A stretch of 64,000 nt of DNA from Acidobacteriota bacterium (GCA_020439745.1 JAGQSC010000003.1:272301-336300), one strand, 5' to 3'. Shown: positions 20,401-30,339, counted from the stretch's first letter. Program-made: numbers and translations. The notes: generated by a model not told the origin, from the sequence alone.

Positions 20401-20774
20401 GCTATACGCTGTTTGGTACGCACGATAATCTCCGCCTGGCTGGCATCGAGTCGGGCGTCGCCTTGCTGCCTTCATTGTGCATGCCTTACCTGAACAATAA
20501 GGGTTCAGAATGGTTTGGGATTTCAGTGGTCAATGTGCTGGATGAACAGACCACTGTGACCTTCGATCTGTACAACGACGTAGGTTCCGTGATCGCGCAG
20601 GTCTCACGAACCCTGGCCGCCCACGAGAAACTGGCCATCACAGCAACCGAACTGTTCGGAACGCTTCCGCCCGCATCCGCATGGATTGAATGCCGATCGG
20701 ATCGGTGGATAACGGGTTTTGAACTGATCGGCGATACGGCAGGACGGTGGATGGCCGCAGTCAAAGCTCTTTGA
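17439..20774 (+). CDS. Large exported protein with PKD/Ig-like domains and C-terminal repeat modules
   Basis: Signal peptide MHLLAICLCLIFPAVTVLA after a GAAGGAG site. Residues about 22-500 contain four or five PKD/Ig-like domains, with typical phrases such as PPETTIVDPDSGEV, GYDPDGDAISFYWNI and PGIYDVTATAIDSTG. A pre-peptidase-like beta domain may lie at about 580-690 (HFFKLDASRLRQRMEVTL). Residues about 690-1111 hold four modules related to those in the preceding hydrolase (FTHIARDTNQFWTGLAFVN, MPYLNNKGSEWFGISVVN, then a TLAAHEKLAI stretch). No catalytic motif is visible; an adhesive or structural surface role is inferred. It lies 93 bases after the hydrolase gene on the same strand. Confidence 0.78.
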   Translation: MHLLAICLCLIFPAVTVLAQPNNPPETTIVDPDSGEVFDMGRSARMRAEGYDPDGDAISFYWNITFPDGTLFDAQGEEFQLTLDQVGTYIAICTAKDEHGLFDPSPAAVSFEVQSDRNPVPPETTITRPEGDVEIFSGDVVEFRAEGEDANGDRTDILWEANSRAGTGSRSASGERIVFDFSEPGIYDVTATAIDSTGQEDPTPDGRVVTVVARDMIDTVITTPPDGATVLVGQPVVFQADSNLSDATFHWELVQSGANPNPDEFEGDTVSFVFDAPGVYEVICAARTDSQRDDTPAQVTVNAVNLGALISSPTPRQVEQSVGETILFQAEVFSPTPPTYAWFIEGKPGILSTELSLTLPLEVAETFTVIFEAQAGGLSARDYRVVRARDNDRFGIEIIKPEPHETLAVGELLTLEANLVGTTVSTVKTTWTFNGRTYQGLQIPNLTIQEPGDYLAVVTGENRQTGFVAEDTLLVKVLDPETDLVAEILRPLTNLTLVPGDILNAEAQIRNARKNIQTHGAWILIDLATEEIIASAARLNLGNYQVPMVEGDYLMRFIARDDAGREASDERRIRVRETRVEDFGNNNSFANAALIEAGRFRNINLNREHFFKLDASRLRQRMEVTLDTNGPVTMDVYLQIASGFDLLRSVTLNGKKSFQLVGLGVGSYILRIRPLETKRDLDFGLGVSVLLPSLFFPEIAENTQFGSEIGLINPSLLAIDCQLIALNAAGNIIAQTTRTLGPKSRIHAPLDQWFPESAGIDWVRVDASGRLVGYTLVKSHDGEESYAIHANEHLSRELQVPHMAQNTEQWYSRASIINGSADASQVTLESDTFSQPLDLSPSFSRQTIEFDGMGEWGRLLEDNNQLRIAAAEVFGKLDGNRQVAGLVLPETDRENPNFFYVSKNIYFTHIARDTNQFWTGLAFVNLSDTTQTARLVMYGDGGTFLGQLDMMLSGHEKKVSLAESMIGAVVDPSQVAWVALQADQDVVGYTLFGTHDNLRLAGIESGVALLPSLCMPYLNNKGSEWFGISVVNVLDEQTTVTFDLYNDVGSVIAQVSRTLAAHEKLAITATELFGTLPPASAWIECRSDRWITGFELIGDTAGRWMAAVKAL

Positions 20775-20838
20775 ATCCGCAGGCAAGTCGGCTTATGCTA
20801 TTGTCGCCATAACAAGATGACTGGTGCAGGGGGAGCTG

Positions 20839-21852
20839 ATGATTCTTTTTTGCTGTCTGGCATGGCAGTGGGAAATCCGTGATGCAGACCTGTTCGATCC
20901 CATATCAACACGACAAATAGCGGTTTCTTCGGAAGGAGCCATATACATAGCTCACTATTTCGACAAGACTGTCTTAATGTACGACGCCAAAGGTATACGG
21001 CTCGGAAACTTTGGTCGGGAGGGTTCCGGCCCGGGAGAGTTTCAATCACTATCCAAAATCAAATGTATCGAAGACACCATTTTTACAGTTGATTCTAATC
21101 AACGTCGTGTCACTAAGTGGACTCTTGATGGCCAATTTATTCATGCAGTCAAGTCGCCAATACCTTACAACCGACCGGAACCGGTGCGTAATGGCCATGT
21201 GCTGGATGTCTTTGATCAAGAGCGGAATGAGCGGAGACTCGTCTTAACTGATTCCGAAATGAATGAGTTGGCGATAATTGCCATGTGGTCTGTGTCAATT
21301 ATCGGCATGAAAGACAATGCTTATCATTTCAACCCTGTAAACAACATGGGTAGCTTCTTCACAACACCAGACGGCAGACAGGTGATCTATGCGCCACCTG
21401 ACCGACTCGAAATCCATTGCTTTGATGTCGGCACAAAGCAGGACAAGGTTATCTATTCAGAAACGGTTGCGCTGATCCCGTTTGACGAGGTGTGGGGCCA
21501 AGAACAGCTTCAAGCATTTAAGAAACAGATAACCTCATTTGCAGTCAAACCACGGTTTCCTGATTATTTCCCACCCTATTCAGCAATTAGTTTTGCGGGT
21601 ACTGGTCATATATATGTTGGATACTGGAGTGCCATCAAAGATCCATCCAGTGGCAAGTTTCTGGGGCTTGATGGGACCCTCACCCAAATCAAGGCAGACA
21701 TCTACAAAACCTGGATGGTCCTTTGGAGCGACGACCAACGAGCCATCGTCCAATATACGGATAACGACGAGCTCGTTCTCGCCAATATCGACAGGAAAGA
21801 AATCGCTTCGTTCCAGGCCGAACACACCCTCAAATTCGACGACGAAAAGTAA
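20839..21852 (+). CDS. Six-bladed beta-propeller-like protein
   Basis: The ATG at 20839 follows a GGGGGAG ribosome-binding site. The 337-residue product has NHL/6-bladed propeller-type blades, for example IAVSSEGAIYIAHYFDKTVLMYD, the turn NFGREGSGPGEFQ, and DTIFTVDSNQRRVTKW. The GREGSGPGEF turn is typical of the 6-bladed propeller family common in Bacteroidota and Acidobacteriota. The hydrophobic start is very short (MILFCCLAWQW), so export is uncertain. It may be a sensor or binding protein; no catalytic residues are evident. It lies just upstream of the kinase/TPR gene, 69 bases away. Confidence 0.65.
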   Translation: MILFCCLAWQWEIRDADLFDPISTRQIAVSSEGAIYIAHYFDKTVLMYDAKGIRLGNFGREGSGPGEFQSLSKIKCIEDTIFTVDSNQRRVTKWTLDGQFIHAVKSPIPYNRPEPVRNGHVLDVFDQERNERRLVLTDSEMNELAIIAMWSVSIIGMKDNAYHFNPVNNMGSFFTTPDGRQVIYAPPDRLEIHCFDVGTKQDKVIYSETVALIPFDEVWGQEQLQAFKKQITSFAVKPRFPDYFPPYSAISFAGTGHIYVGYWSAIKDPSSGKFLGLDGTLTQIKADIYKTWMVLWSDDQRAIVQYTDNDELVLANIDRKEIASFQAEHTLKFDDEK

Positions 21853-21921
21853 CACGCAGCATGACCCACTATCTAGCAAACGCCTATGCTAGGATGAGTC
21901 CACTTTCTTGAGTGTGGCACT

Positions 21922-24900
21922 ATGGATTTCGTGGGCTCCAGAGTCGGCAACATAGATATTGTCGAGAAAATTGGGTCTGGCGGCATGGGCGATGTCTACC
22001 TGGGCATGGATCGCACCCTGGAACGCAAAGTAGCAGTAAAAATGGTACGTGGCGTTCGCGGAAGTGGGGTAGATCGACAGACCGTTAAATCGCTGATTGT
22101 CAACGAAGCCAAGATCCTCTCTCAGCTAGAACATCCCTACATCTGTAGAATCTACGAGTTCGTGGAACACGACACCTGTGATTTCCTGGTAATGGAACTC
22201 ATCCAAGGCACCGATTTGGCCAAATGGCTCGAAAGTGGGCCGTCAGATCGAGAGAAACTACAAGTAGCCGCACAAATTGCCGAAGTCTTAGTGGTGACGC
22301 ACCAACACAACATCGTCCATCGCGACCTGAAACCTCAGAACGTGATGGTGGATGCACAAGGTCACATCAAGGTGTTGGATTTTGGCATTTCCATGGCACT
22401 CCAAGTCGCCGCCAAGTCTGAAACCTCAGTTGCCGCAGACGTGACAGACACTTTTGAAGTCCGTGCCATCACAGGCGGCATCCTCACCCGTTACGGGGTT
22501 GTCGTAGGCACACCCATGTACATGAGCCCGGAACAGGCGAAGGGTGAAGAGATTACAGCTGCTAGTGACATGTATTCATTTGGACTTGTGCTTCAGTGGC
22601 TGTTCACGGAGTCTGACCCCTACGAGTTCGAGACGTTGGGCGACCTAGTTGATCAAGTCATTGAGGGGCATACGCGACCGCTCATCGGTTTGGACCCCGA
22701 CCTGACCAAACTCTGCAAACGACTGATGAACATGACGCCCGAAGTGCGGCCCACAGCACAGGACACACTGGACCAAATTCGATGGATTCAGCAAAAGCCG
22801 AAACGCCGCATGCGAGCGGCTGTAGCTGCCGCATTTGCAGTCCTGCTGCTGGCGGGAACGACCGCTTCTACCGTAGGGTTTTACAGGGCTCGAGAAGCCG
22901 AGAAGGCCGCCATCGAGTCGCGCAACCAGGCTCGCGAAGTCAATCGATTCTTGGAGAAAATGCTTGCTTCTCCCAACCCATCAGAGCAAGGTATTGATGT
23001 CAAAGTTGTAGAAGTACTAGACGATGCAGCTTCACAGGCTGAACGCACACTTGACAACAGTCCCATTGTCCTTGCAGCCATTCGCCATACCCTGGCCAAA
23101 ACCTATGCATCCTTGAGTCTTTACCAACCATCGACAGAACTCATTCAAAAGGCGATCGAAGCGCGAACGGCTCTTTTGGGCGCGGATCATGACGACACGT
23201 TGCTTTCAACTTTGATACTCGCTGAGATATGCACTTATCAGGGTGATTACGTCCAAGCCAAGGCGCTCACGCAGAGTGTGCTGGACGCCTACCAGGTGCG
23301 AAAAGAACCAGAACACGAAAACAACCTGAAGGCGCAGCACCTCTATGGTTGGATACTCCTAAGTGAGGGCAAGTTCCCCGAGGCAGAACCCGCCATACGA
23401 CTGGCATGGAAAGAGCGGACACGCATTTTGGGGGCCGAACATGAAGAGACGCTGCAATCACAAAGTGCCCACGCATCCGCGCTACTACAATTAGGGAAAT
23501 ACAAGGATGCTGAAGAGGCCATTCGGTCCTATCTGGACTTGGCTCGAACGACATTGGGGACAGAGCACCCGCTTAACTTAATAGCCGAAATGAATCTGTC
23601 GTCGAGCATGATGTACCAAGGTCGCTATCCCGAAGCGTTGGAAACCTTGACACCCCTTATTCCGCGGCTGGAACGTGTGTTTGGTCCCAACCACCAAAAC
23701 ACTCTGAATGCCGTCTTGAACCTGGGTGCTAACTATTTTTATGCAAATCGAGATCAAGAGGCACTGGATCTTTACGAACCGCTCTTGGCTCGAATGACCG
23801 AAGCTCTTGGCACGCAACACCCCTCAACACAATTGGTTCTGCAAAACATTGCGGCCGTACAAATTAGGCTGGGTAACAGCGCAGAAGGCGAAGCCACCAC
23901 CCGCAAACTCATCGAGATCCAAGAAAACACACTGGGCCCTGCCCACCAAACCACCATCCTTACAAAAACCAACTTGGGCAGTGCGTTGCGCCAACAGAAG
24001 AAGTTCCTAGAAGCCGAAAAGGAGTTGTTGGCCACAATCGCTTTGGCTGACGCGCAATTGGGGCCTGACAATCCAACCACGCTCATCGCATGTGAGATGT
24101 TGGCTCATACCTACAACGATCAAAAAAAGTACCCATTGGCACTACCTCTGTTCGAACGAATCACCAAGGGTCGTGTGCAATCACTAGGGCCAACCCACCA
24201 AGACACCATGTCTTCCGCAAGCATGGTGGGCAGAACCCTTATGAATTTGGGTAACTACCAAGAGGCATACGATGCGTTATTGGCTGCGTGGAATCAATGG
24301 AAGGGTGTTTTGGGTGCATCCCACACCTATGCGTTGATGACCCTTGCTGATCTTGCCCAAACGGCACGGCAATTAGGTCATGATCAAACCCTCCCTCTTT
24401 ACCAGGCCCTGGTAGAAGCGCGCACCCAGCAATTGGGTCGCGGGCATGCTGACACACTGAGTGCCATGAACACCATGGCCGACATACTCCTTCAGAAAAA
24501 GGAGCCCATGGCCTTGGAAGTGCTCCGCGATATCAGTGAAACCACCGATCAGAAACACGGCCCGAATCAAGAAGCAAGCCTGACGGCCATTTACCGGCTT
24601 GCCATGGCGCAACGTGAGTTGGAACCTAATGCCGCACCAGACACTTTTCGCGACATTCTCAAGCGCTACAAAGCGAGAGACATCGCCGACATGCGTATGG
24701 TTCAGGCCTATAACGACTTGGCCTACACCTTGATTGAGACTAGCAACCCAACAAACTGGCAGGAAGCGGAATCACATGCGCAAGCTGCATTGGATGTGCT
24801 CGATCATCTGAAGACAGATCCACTCCACAAATTGGCAACAGCACACGTCATGGACACCATGGCCTTTTCACTCGAAAAACAGGGCCGCAACCAGGAAGCC

Positions 24901-24984
24901 ATTGAGTACTACCTAAATGCCGCCAAATTGGGCCATGAAACCGCCCAAGCCGCAGCCGACCGATTAAAGGCGCAACAAGAGTAG
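21922..24984 (+). CDS. Membrane Ser/Thr protein kinase with C-terminal TPR domain
   Basis: Eukaryotic-type kinase domain at about 9-290: G-loop IGSGGMGDVYLG (17-28), VAVK lysine 40, catalytic H133-R-D-L-K-P-Q-N, D153-F-G, activation-segment GTPMYMSPEQ. A membrane helix at about 299-321 (AVAAAFAVLLLAGTTASTVGFY) places the kinase in the cytoplasm. About 650 residues of kinesin-light-chain-like TPRs follow, each with the A..LG..H..T pattern (for example LGTQHPSTQLVLQNIAAVQ), presumably outside. All catalytic residues are present. A long insert lies between DFG and the APE-equivalent. Substrates are unknown. Confidence 0.92.
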   Translation: MDFVGSRVGNIDIVEKIGSGGMGDVYLGMDRTLERKVAVKMVRGVRGSGVDRQTVKSLIVNEAKILSQLEHPYICRIYEFVEHDTCDFLVMELIQGTDLAKWLESGPSDREKLQVAAQIAEVLVVTHQHNIVHRDLKPQNVMVDAQGHIKVLDFGISMALQVAAKSETSVAADVTDTFEVRAITGGILTRYGVVVGTPMYMSPEQAKGEEITAASDMYSFGLVLQWLFTESDPYEFETLGDLVDQVIEGHTRPLIGLDPDLTKLCKRLMNMTPEVRPTAQDTLDQIRWIQQKPKRRMRAAVAAAFAVLLLAGTTASTVGFYRAREAEKAAIESRNQAREVNRFLEKMLASPNPSEQGIDVKVVEVLDDAASQAERTLDNSPIVLAAIRHTLAKTYASLSLYQPSTELIQKAIEARTALLGADHDDTLLSTLILAEICTYQGDYVQAKALTQSVLDAYQVRKEPEHENNLKAQHLYGWILLSEGKFPEAEPAIRLAWKERTRILGAEHEETLQSQSAHASALLQLGKYKDAEEAIRSYLDLARTTLGTEHPLNLIAEMNLSSSMMYQGRYPEALETLTPLIPRLERVFGPNHQNTLNAVLNLGANYFYANRDQEALDLYEPLLARMTEALGTQHPSTQLVLQNIAAVQIRLGNSAEGEATTRKLIEIQENTLGPAHQTTILTKTNLGSALRQQKKFLEAEKELLATIALADAQLGPDNPTTLIACEMLAHTYNDQKKYPLALPLFERITKGRVQSLGPTHQDTMSSASMVGRTLMNLGNYQEAYDALLAAWNQWKGVLGASHTYALMTLADLAQTARQLGHDQTLPLYQALVEARTQQLGRGHADTLSAMNTMADILLQKKEPMALEVLRDISETTDQKHGPNQEASLTAIYRLAMAQRELEPNAAPDTFRDILKRYKARDIADMRMVQAYNDLAYTLIETSNPTNWQEAESHAQAALDVLDHLKTDPLHKLATAHVMDTMAFSLEKQGRNQEAIEYYLNAAKLGHETAQAAADRLKAQQE

Positions 24985-25021
24985 TGTTCAGCATGCTTCC
25001 GAACCAGCAATTCGACCTTTT

Positions 25022-25040
25022 ACAGGACTAGCCTGTTTTT
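25022..25040 (+). terminator. Terminator after kinase/TPR gene
   Basis: Stem ACAGG/CCTGT around a 5-base loop, followed by a T run, in the 43-base gap between convergent genes. The stem overlaps the stop codon of the opposing AAA+ ATPase gene. Confidence 0.65.
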
Positions 25041-28000
25041 CCTTTCCCTTGCAAGATGGTCGTGGCATAATCCGATGCCGTTTTTAACGCATCGAATACG
25101 GCTAACCATTTCAGGCCATTCATATCCGCCTTCTCCACGCTTACCGACAAGCTCAATGCGTGACCTCCATCAGAGACACTCTGGGCTTTGAAACTGATGG
25201 GGTAGATCTTGCGGTTCAGGGCTCTCAATCGTTTGATTAAGTCGTCCTGCTCATCGTCGGCCAACTGGCCCAAATCCACCGAGAAATGGAGCTGGGTGCC
25301 ACGTGCATTCAATGCGACCAGCGGGCCCTGCCCTTGTCTCAACTCGAAGAGGGAGCCACCAAGTTTCTGAACCGTAAACCCGTGCTTCTCCAAAAACCCA
25401 CTAGGCAACCCCGTTTCCCGATCCATACGCAGGACTTCCTTCTCTTCAGGAGCCAGGGAACGCAACACATCCAGTAACTGGCGCCACTGAGTATCCGACC
25501 ATTGTGATTCAACCGTTTCGGGAAAAACCGGCCCTTCCTTCAATTTTCTAACACCTTGTCGGAGCGCCTTCCCGATTCGGGTGACGCCTTCATTGAGTAG
25601 TGCCATTTGTGCCATGACCTGAGCTGCAGGGTCGTCACTCCCGGAACTGCGCAGAAACACATTACGGGAGAATGTCTGTTTGATGTCCGCCCAACGCCTT
25701 TTTCTTGCGTCATCCATCCAGCCAAGTAACTCGTACAGTTTCAACAAGTTAGCTTCGGTGCCGCTTGCCAAGGTCTGCGCCTCATTTTCATAGTGATCCG
25801 CAAGGATCTGATCCAGCTCCCCCTCATTGGTTATGGCCATGATCTTTTCAGCTATCTTGTTCATGTTGCGGTAGGAGCCTTGAAGTTTGAAGGGCGGCTC
25901 ACTGCGATAGTCGTCAGACTGGGCCGCACTCTCCATGTATGCCTGGTTTACCTTTAACAGCCGGTCCCGCACGAATAGCAGTTTACTCACAACGGCGTGT
26001 ACCTCATCCACATATACCGCGGGGTAGTCTCCTTCCACCTTGGCTGCATCATAGGTGGCACCTTGTGCCACATCGATGAAGTGATGTAGATCCTTCGGGT
26101 GGCTGCGCGCAATTCGAGCTAAGACCTTATTCGAAGTCATGCAGTTCTCCAGGTAGCTGCGTGAAAAGGCTTCCTGTCTTCCCCCGATCACTTCACCCAG
26201 ATTGTAAGTATCCGCCCGGTTGGCGAGCATGTCCGGTACCTGGAAGCGCGACCCGCTTTCTGTGTAGGGGTTACCTGCCATCACCACACACACTTTTCTG
26301 CCGCGCAAGTCGTAGGAAACCGGCTCGCCCTTCCAAACACCTTCCATGCGCCGCTGCGCATCGCACAGGGCGATAAATTTCTGCAGAAACTCGGGGTGAC
26401 AATGTTGGATATCGTCCACATAAATCATCACGTTATCGCCTAATCGCAATGCGAGATTGAGTTTACCTAGCTCTTCGCGGGCTGAGGCGTGAGGTGCCTC
26501 AGCGGGATCTAACGATGTAACGGCGTGTCCAATCGAGGGCCCATTAATTTTCACGAACACCAAGCCCAACCGATGTGCCGTATATTCCATGAGAGTTGTC
26601 TTCCCATATCCAGGGGGTGACACCAACAGCAAGAGACCCATGAGATCTGTGCGCTTCTCGTCGCCAGCAGCACCGATCTGTTTGGCGAGATTGTCACCGA
26701 TCAGCGGTAGGTAGACCTGGTCAATGAGTTGGTTTCGCACAAATGACGTGAGGACTCGTGGCTTAAAACGATCCAGTTTCAACAGGTTGCCATAGTCTTC
26801 AGCGATGCGTTTCTTGAGAGAAATAAACTCATCGTACATAGGCCTTAAGGTTGAACGGTGTCTTTCCAACTCATTCACTAAATTGCGATAGGATACTTCC
26901 AGGCAACCGTCAGCTATGGTCGAATGGCTACCAAGCAAACCAGATAGGCGTACCATTTCATCACTTTCGCATGCAGTCCAAACTTGGTCGCCGCACAACA
27001 CCATAGACGCAATTTCAGGTACCCATTCACCCTGAACTTGGTATTTGTCTAGCCACGACATCACCAACTCCCACTGAGCTTGATACATATCACCCAAAGA
27101 CCAAACACTTTGATTGAATGTCTCGGTGAGGCCGTCGACCCGCAAGGATTCCGCGAACCTATTACATAGGTCCAATGAATCCTTTGCCACAAGGTGCATG
27201 CCGTCGATCAACAGACCATGGGCCAAAAACATCGCAGCACCGGAAACCCCGTTGAGGAAGGAAGCATAAGGCGCCAACGTTTCTCGACATACGTCCACAA
27301 GATGTGAAGGTGGATTCTGCTTATCCACGGCTCGAAAAGCTGCGGCACATATGGTCAACTTGTCCCTCTGCGTGTCGTCTAGCATCCGATACCAAACGGT
27401 ACGTACCAATCCGCGGGTATGTGGCTCATGCACTAACGTTTGAAGATGCGTACCCATGCGCGCAAGCTCTTCGGCGATTTGTACCGCATCTCGATCATGG
27501 ACGCCCTTGATATAACCGTCCAACACGACCTTGGGGAATTCATCATTGACCCGGGATGCCCAATCACCCTTGGCATGCGTGTTCATCACATGGTGGGCAA
27601 GCACACAACCTGCATACAAACTTGGGGTTTCACATGCTACATCCCAATCCCAAACCGGTCTGTAAGGTTCCAGATCTTCTTTATTAACAGGCTCTAAGAA
27701 TTGGGTTCCAGAGATTTGGACACCCCAACGATCACGCACCCGCACCAAACTCAACTCAAGGCTGGACGACTGGACTTGGAACTGGTGGCGACCCAAACGA
27801 ATGGTGTTGGCAGCCGCAAAAAGATCTAATCTGTCTCGTAACTGGCGCAAGGCCTCTTCGCGCAAACTTTGAAAACGACTGAGCAGCTCTTCGGCCCGAA
27901 CTTCATCGCCCAACCCTCTCAGTCGTTCCACGTTGGCGCGCACTTTTTCTACCATCAAGTCCGCAGCCAGGAAGCTGTTCATTTCCTCTTGTGTGTTACA

Positions 28001-30325
28001 TGCGGACAATCGGCGACTAATACCGTCCAGTATTCGTTCGGATGCTTGCACCAGGTTTTGAGCCTGTTTCTGCCGTTTCTCAGAGAGAGAGAATCTTCGT
28101 TGGTCGAAGGCCGACACCAACTCTTCACGGCGTTCAGCCAACACGAGTAGGAACGACTCGCTATCAGCAAATCGCGTTTCCATTTCTTCCAAGTGCAGCA
28201 TCAGCCTACCAAGGTTGGCATCACATAACTCAGGTGTTTCTGCTCGCTCGAGCATGTGGGTCATATTCTGCTGAAACAGCGTCATTTGGGCAGTGAACGC
28301 AGCTTGATTTTCACGCTCTGAAAACGACTGAATCCGTTGTTGAAGCTTCGACTGAAAACGATTGAGTTCTTGAAAAAGCAAGGTCAACTTTTCCACAATG
28401 GCACTGACTTGAGTGGCATCGTCAGCTTGCAGCCGATTTAATACATCGAGCAATAATTCAAGCTTCTCTGTCAGATGATGGGATTGCTGTTTGAGCACCC
28501 TCGCTTGAGCCCCTTTTTCCAATTCCGACAAGGCTTGATTGAGTTCATCCAACTCGAGATGAAAGGATGCAAGTGCGTGATCGGTCATCAGGAAATCAAT
28601 GAGGTGACCCGTCCCGATTAAGGCAGACTCGGTCACTCGTCTCGACAACTCATCAAGAGATGACACGTCCATGTAGGGTTTTTCGCGCATACCCTCAATA
28701 TTGCCTTTCACATGGCGAAGGGACTCCAAGAACGAAAGATGCTCGTCCAGATGTTCTTTGGTCACTGCCACTCGGCTCACCAGCTTTTCGGCGTCTTTTC
28801 TGACTTGATCTAAACCCTTCTGAGCATCCCTCTGGTAGTCCAAGACCTTTTGATACACGTCAATGGCTTGCTGAGCGGTTTCTCTGAGCGACTTAAGTGG
28901 TTTGTGCAGCGAGAGATCGGTTTGAGGAACCCAATGGAATCCCTCTAGAATCTCATCCACCATTTTCACCAGGTCGCGAAAATAGCTTTCGTGCAAACGA
29001 AAGTCGCGAACGATCTGAATGATTCGATGCCCTTCGGCAAGGAATCGTACGATATCGCGATTCCCCACTTTGGCCACAACAGGATTGACGTTTGAAGCGG
29101 GTTTTGGAGGATGCTTACTGAACGGTGTCTGCCAGACTTGTATCGCGTGGTGCTTTTGAGGTTCGTCATCGGCACGAAAGAACAGCAGTTGCCCGTCGTC
29201 AAAGAGTGAATAGCCATGACATTGAATGGGAGCGCCCATTTCACCTGTAATCGTGTTGTACATCATCAACACGTACAGCGATGTTTGCGGTTGAAAGAAC
29301 ACATAAAAGTAGTCTTCCCCATTCGGAGAGGGAATCCGCCTTTCGAAAAGAATGCCCCGAACGTGGTTTTCAAAATGCCGGACTTCGCCTGAAACCGAAT
29401 AGGTGCCACTGGCATGGACCAATCCGGCATCACCGGGAAGCACCAAGCAACAATCACCAATGCCGTCTGCTCGGGCTACTGTTTTCAGCTTGTCGTTAAA
29501 GACAAAGAAACGAAAATCCTTTTCCTGAAAGGGTCGAATTTTGAGCAGGATCAGATGCTCCAGAATTGCATAGAAAATTTCTGCGTCATCAAGAGACTGT
29601 TCCTTATGCGTGACAGGCTCTGCATAAATCCCTTCTCCACTTTCCGTATTGTCTTCAATTTTGATGGTCAGATCGCCGTCCACCGTCTCAACAAAGACCC
29701 GGTCATCAATCGATACATGGGGATGCGGCCCTTTGCTGTGTGAGTCTCTAGTCGTTTTGGTCCACTGAAAATCGAATTGGGACGGATATGCGAATTCGTG
29801 ATCACTACGGTTATCCACGTAACTCAAGGAACCATCTTCAATGACCCATTTAAAGGTCTTGATGTCACTGGTGTTCTGCCCAACCTGAAAGATCATGAAC
29901 AAATAGGGCCCGATTATTGAGAATTTGGCAAAACGCGTGTGTCGGTAGTATTTGTACAGGCTTTTGAAGTCGTCTAGAAAGCGATCATCAACAATCAGGT
30001 CCAAACTGTCTGGAACCATGGTTTCGCCATTCCAGTGGTGGATGCTGAACACATCCTCCAACAGAACCTCTGTTTTGAGACCGAAGCGGACATTGAATCC
30101 AAAAATAAATCGATGTCCAACCGACACCATGTCCATGGGCACACAGTTGTGTTCGGAAATGATGTGTTCTGTGGTGACTAGTTCGGTTGGCGTGCTGCCA
30201 AACGCTTCCCTGCGACGCTCATCCAAATGACCCAGAGCTTGCCGCAACTGAGCAGTATGACCATTGAGTCTATTCTGCAATGCCTCAAAGGTAGACTGAT
30301 CCCAACTCGCAGTTTTCTCTTGCAT
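25028..30325 (-). CDS. Giant coiled-coil AAA+ ATPase (DUF3686 / 'DNA repair ATPase' type)
   Basis: 1765 residues. The N-terminal ~420 residues are beta-rich (propeller-like), matching in layout the DUF3686 region of proteins annotated as 'DNA repair ATPase'. About 430-870 is long alpha-helical coiled coil. About 900-1190 is helical and unassigned. A single AAA+ module follows, with Walker A SPPGYGKTTL near 1238, Walker B MIYVDDIQ near 1302, and sensor 1 VVMAGNPY, most like MoxR/dynein-type AAA. The ATG at 30325 has a GGAGAGGGG site. It follows the flotillin gene by 48 bases, and that gap holds a strong hairpin. The 'DNA repair' name rests on annotation tradition; here the flotillin/NfeD context points to a membrane-linked remodelling role (inference). 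Confidence 0.8.
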   Translation of the reverse strand: MQEKTASWDQSTFEALQNRLNGHTAQLRQALGHLDERRREAFGSTPTELVTTEHIISEHNCVPMDMVSVGHRFIFGFNVRFGLKTEVLLEDVFSIHHWNGETMVPDSLDLIVDDRFLDDFKSLYKYYRHTRFAKFSIIGPYLFMIFQVGQNTSDIKTFKWVIEDGSLSYVDNRSDHEFAYPSQFDFQWTKTTRDSHSKGPHPHVSIDDRVFVETVDGDLTIKIEDNTESGEGIYAEPVTHKEQSLDDAEIFYAILEHLILLKIRPFQEKDFRFFVFNDKLKTVARADGIGDCCLVLPGDAGLVHASGTYSVSGEVRHFENHVRGILFERRIPSPNGEDYFYVFFQPQTSLYVLMMYNTITGEMGAPIQCHGYSLFDDGQLLFFRADDEPQKHHAIQVWQTPFSKHPPKPASNVNPVVAKVGNRDIVRFLAEGHRIIQIVRDFRLHESYFRDLVKMVDEILEGFHWVPQTDLSLHKPLKSLRETAQQAIDVYQKVLDYQRDAQKGLDQVRKDAEKLVSRVAVTKEHLDEHLSFLESLRHVKGNIEGMREKPYMDVSSLDELSRRVTESALIGTGHLIDFLMTDHALASFHLELDELNQALSELEKGAQARVLKQQSHHLTEKLELLLDVLNRLQADDATQVSAIVEKLTLLFQELNRFQSKLQQRIQSFSERENQAAFTAQMTLFQQNMTHMLERAETPELCDANLGRLMLHLEEMETRFADSESFLLVLAERREELVSAFDQRRFSLSEKRQKQAQNLVQASERILDGISRRLSACNTQEEMNSFLAADLMVEKVRANVERLRGLGDEVRAEELLSRFQSLREEALRQLRDRLDLFAAANTIRLGRHQFQVQSSSLELSLVRVRDRWGVQISGTQFLEPVNKEDLEPYRPVWDWDVACETPSLYAGCVLAHHVMNTHAKGDWASRVNDEFPKVVLDGYIKGVHDRDAVQIAEELARMGTHLQTLVHEPHTRGLVRTVWYRMLDDTQRDKLTICAAAFRAVDKQNPPSHLVDVCRETLAPYASFLNGVSGAAMFLAHGLLIDGMHLVAKDSLDLCNRFAESLRVDGLTETFNQSVWSLGDMYQAQWELVMSWLDKYQVQGEWVPEIASMVLCGDQVWTACESDEMVRLSGLLGSHSTIADGCLEVSYRNLVNELERHRSTLRPMYDEFISLKKRIAEDYGNLLKLDRFKPRVLTSFVRNQLIDQVYLPLIGDNLAKQIGAAGDEKRTDLMGLLLLVSPPGYGKTTLMEYTAHRLGLVFVKINGPSIGHAVTSLDPAEAPHASAREELGKLNLALRLGDNVMIYVDDIQHCHPEFLQKFIALCDAQRRMEGVWKGEPVSYDLRGRKVCVVMAGNPYTESGSRFQVPDMLANRADTYNLGEVIGGRQEAFSRSYLENCMTSNKVLARIARSHPKDLHHFIDVAQGATYDAAKVEGDYPAVYVDEVHAVVSKLLFVRDRLLKVNQAYMESAAQSDDYRSEPPFKLQGSYRNMNKIAEKIMAITNEGELDQILADHYENEAQTLASGTEANLLKLYELLGWMDDARKRRWADIKQTFSRNVFLRSSGSDDPAAQVMAQMALLNEGVTRIGKALRQGVRKLKEGPVFPETVESQWSDTQWRQLLDVLRSLAPEEKEVLRMDRETGLPSGFLEKHGFTVQKLGGSLFELRQGQGPLVALNARGTQLHFSVDLGQLADDEQDDLIKRLRALNRKIYPISFKAQSVSDGGHALSLSVSVEKADMNGLKWLAVFDALKTASDYATTILQGKGKTG

Positions 30326-30339
30326 ATCCCCTCTCCTGT

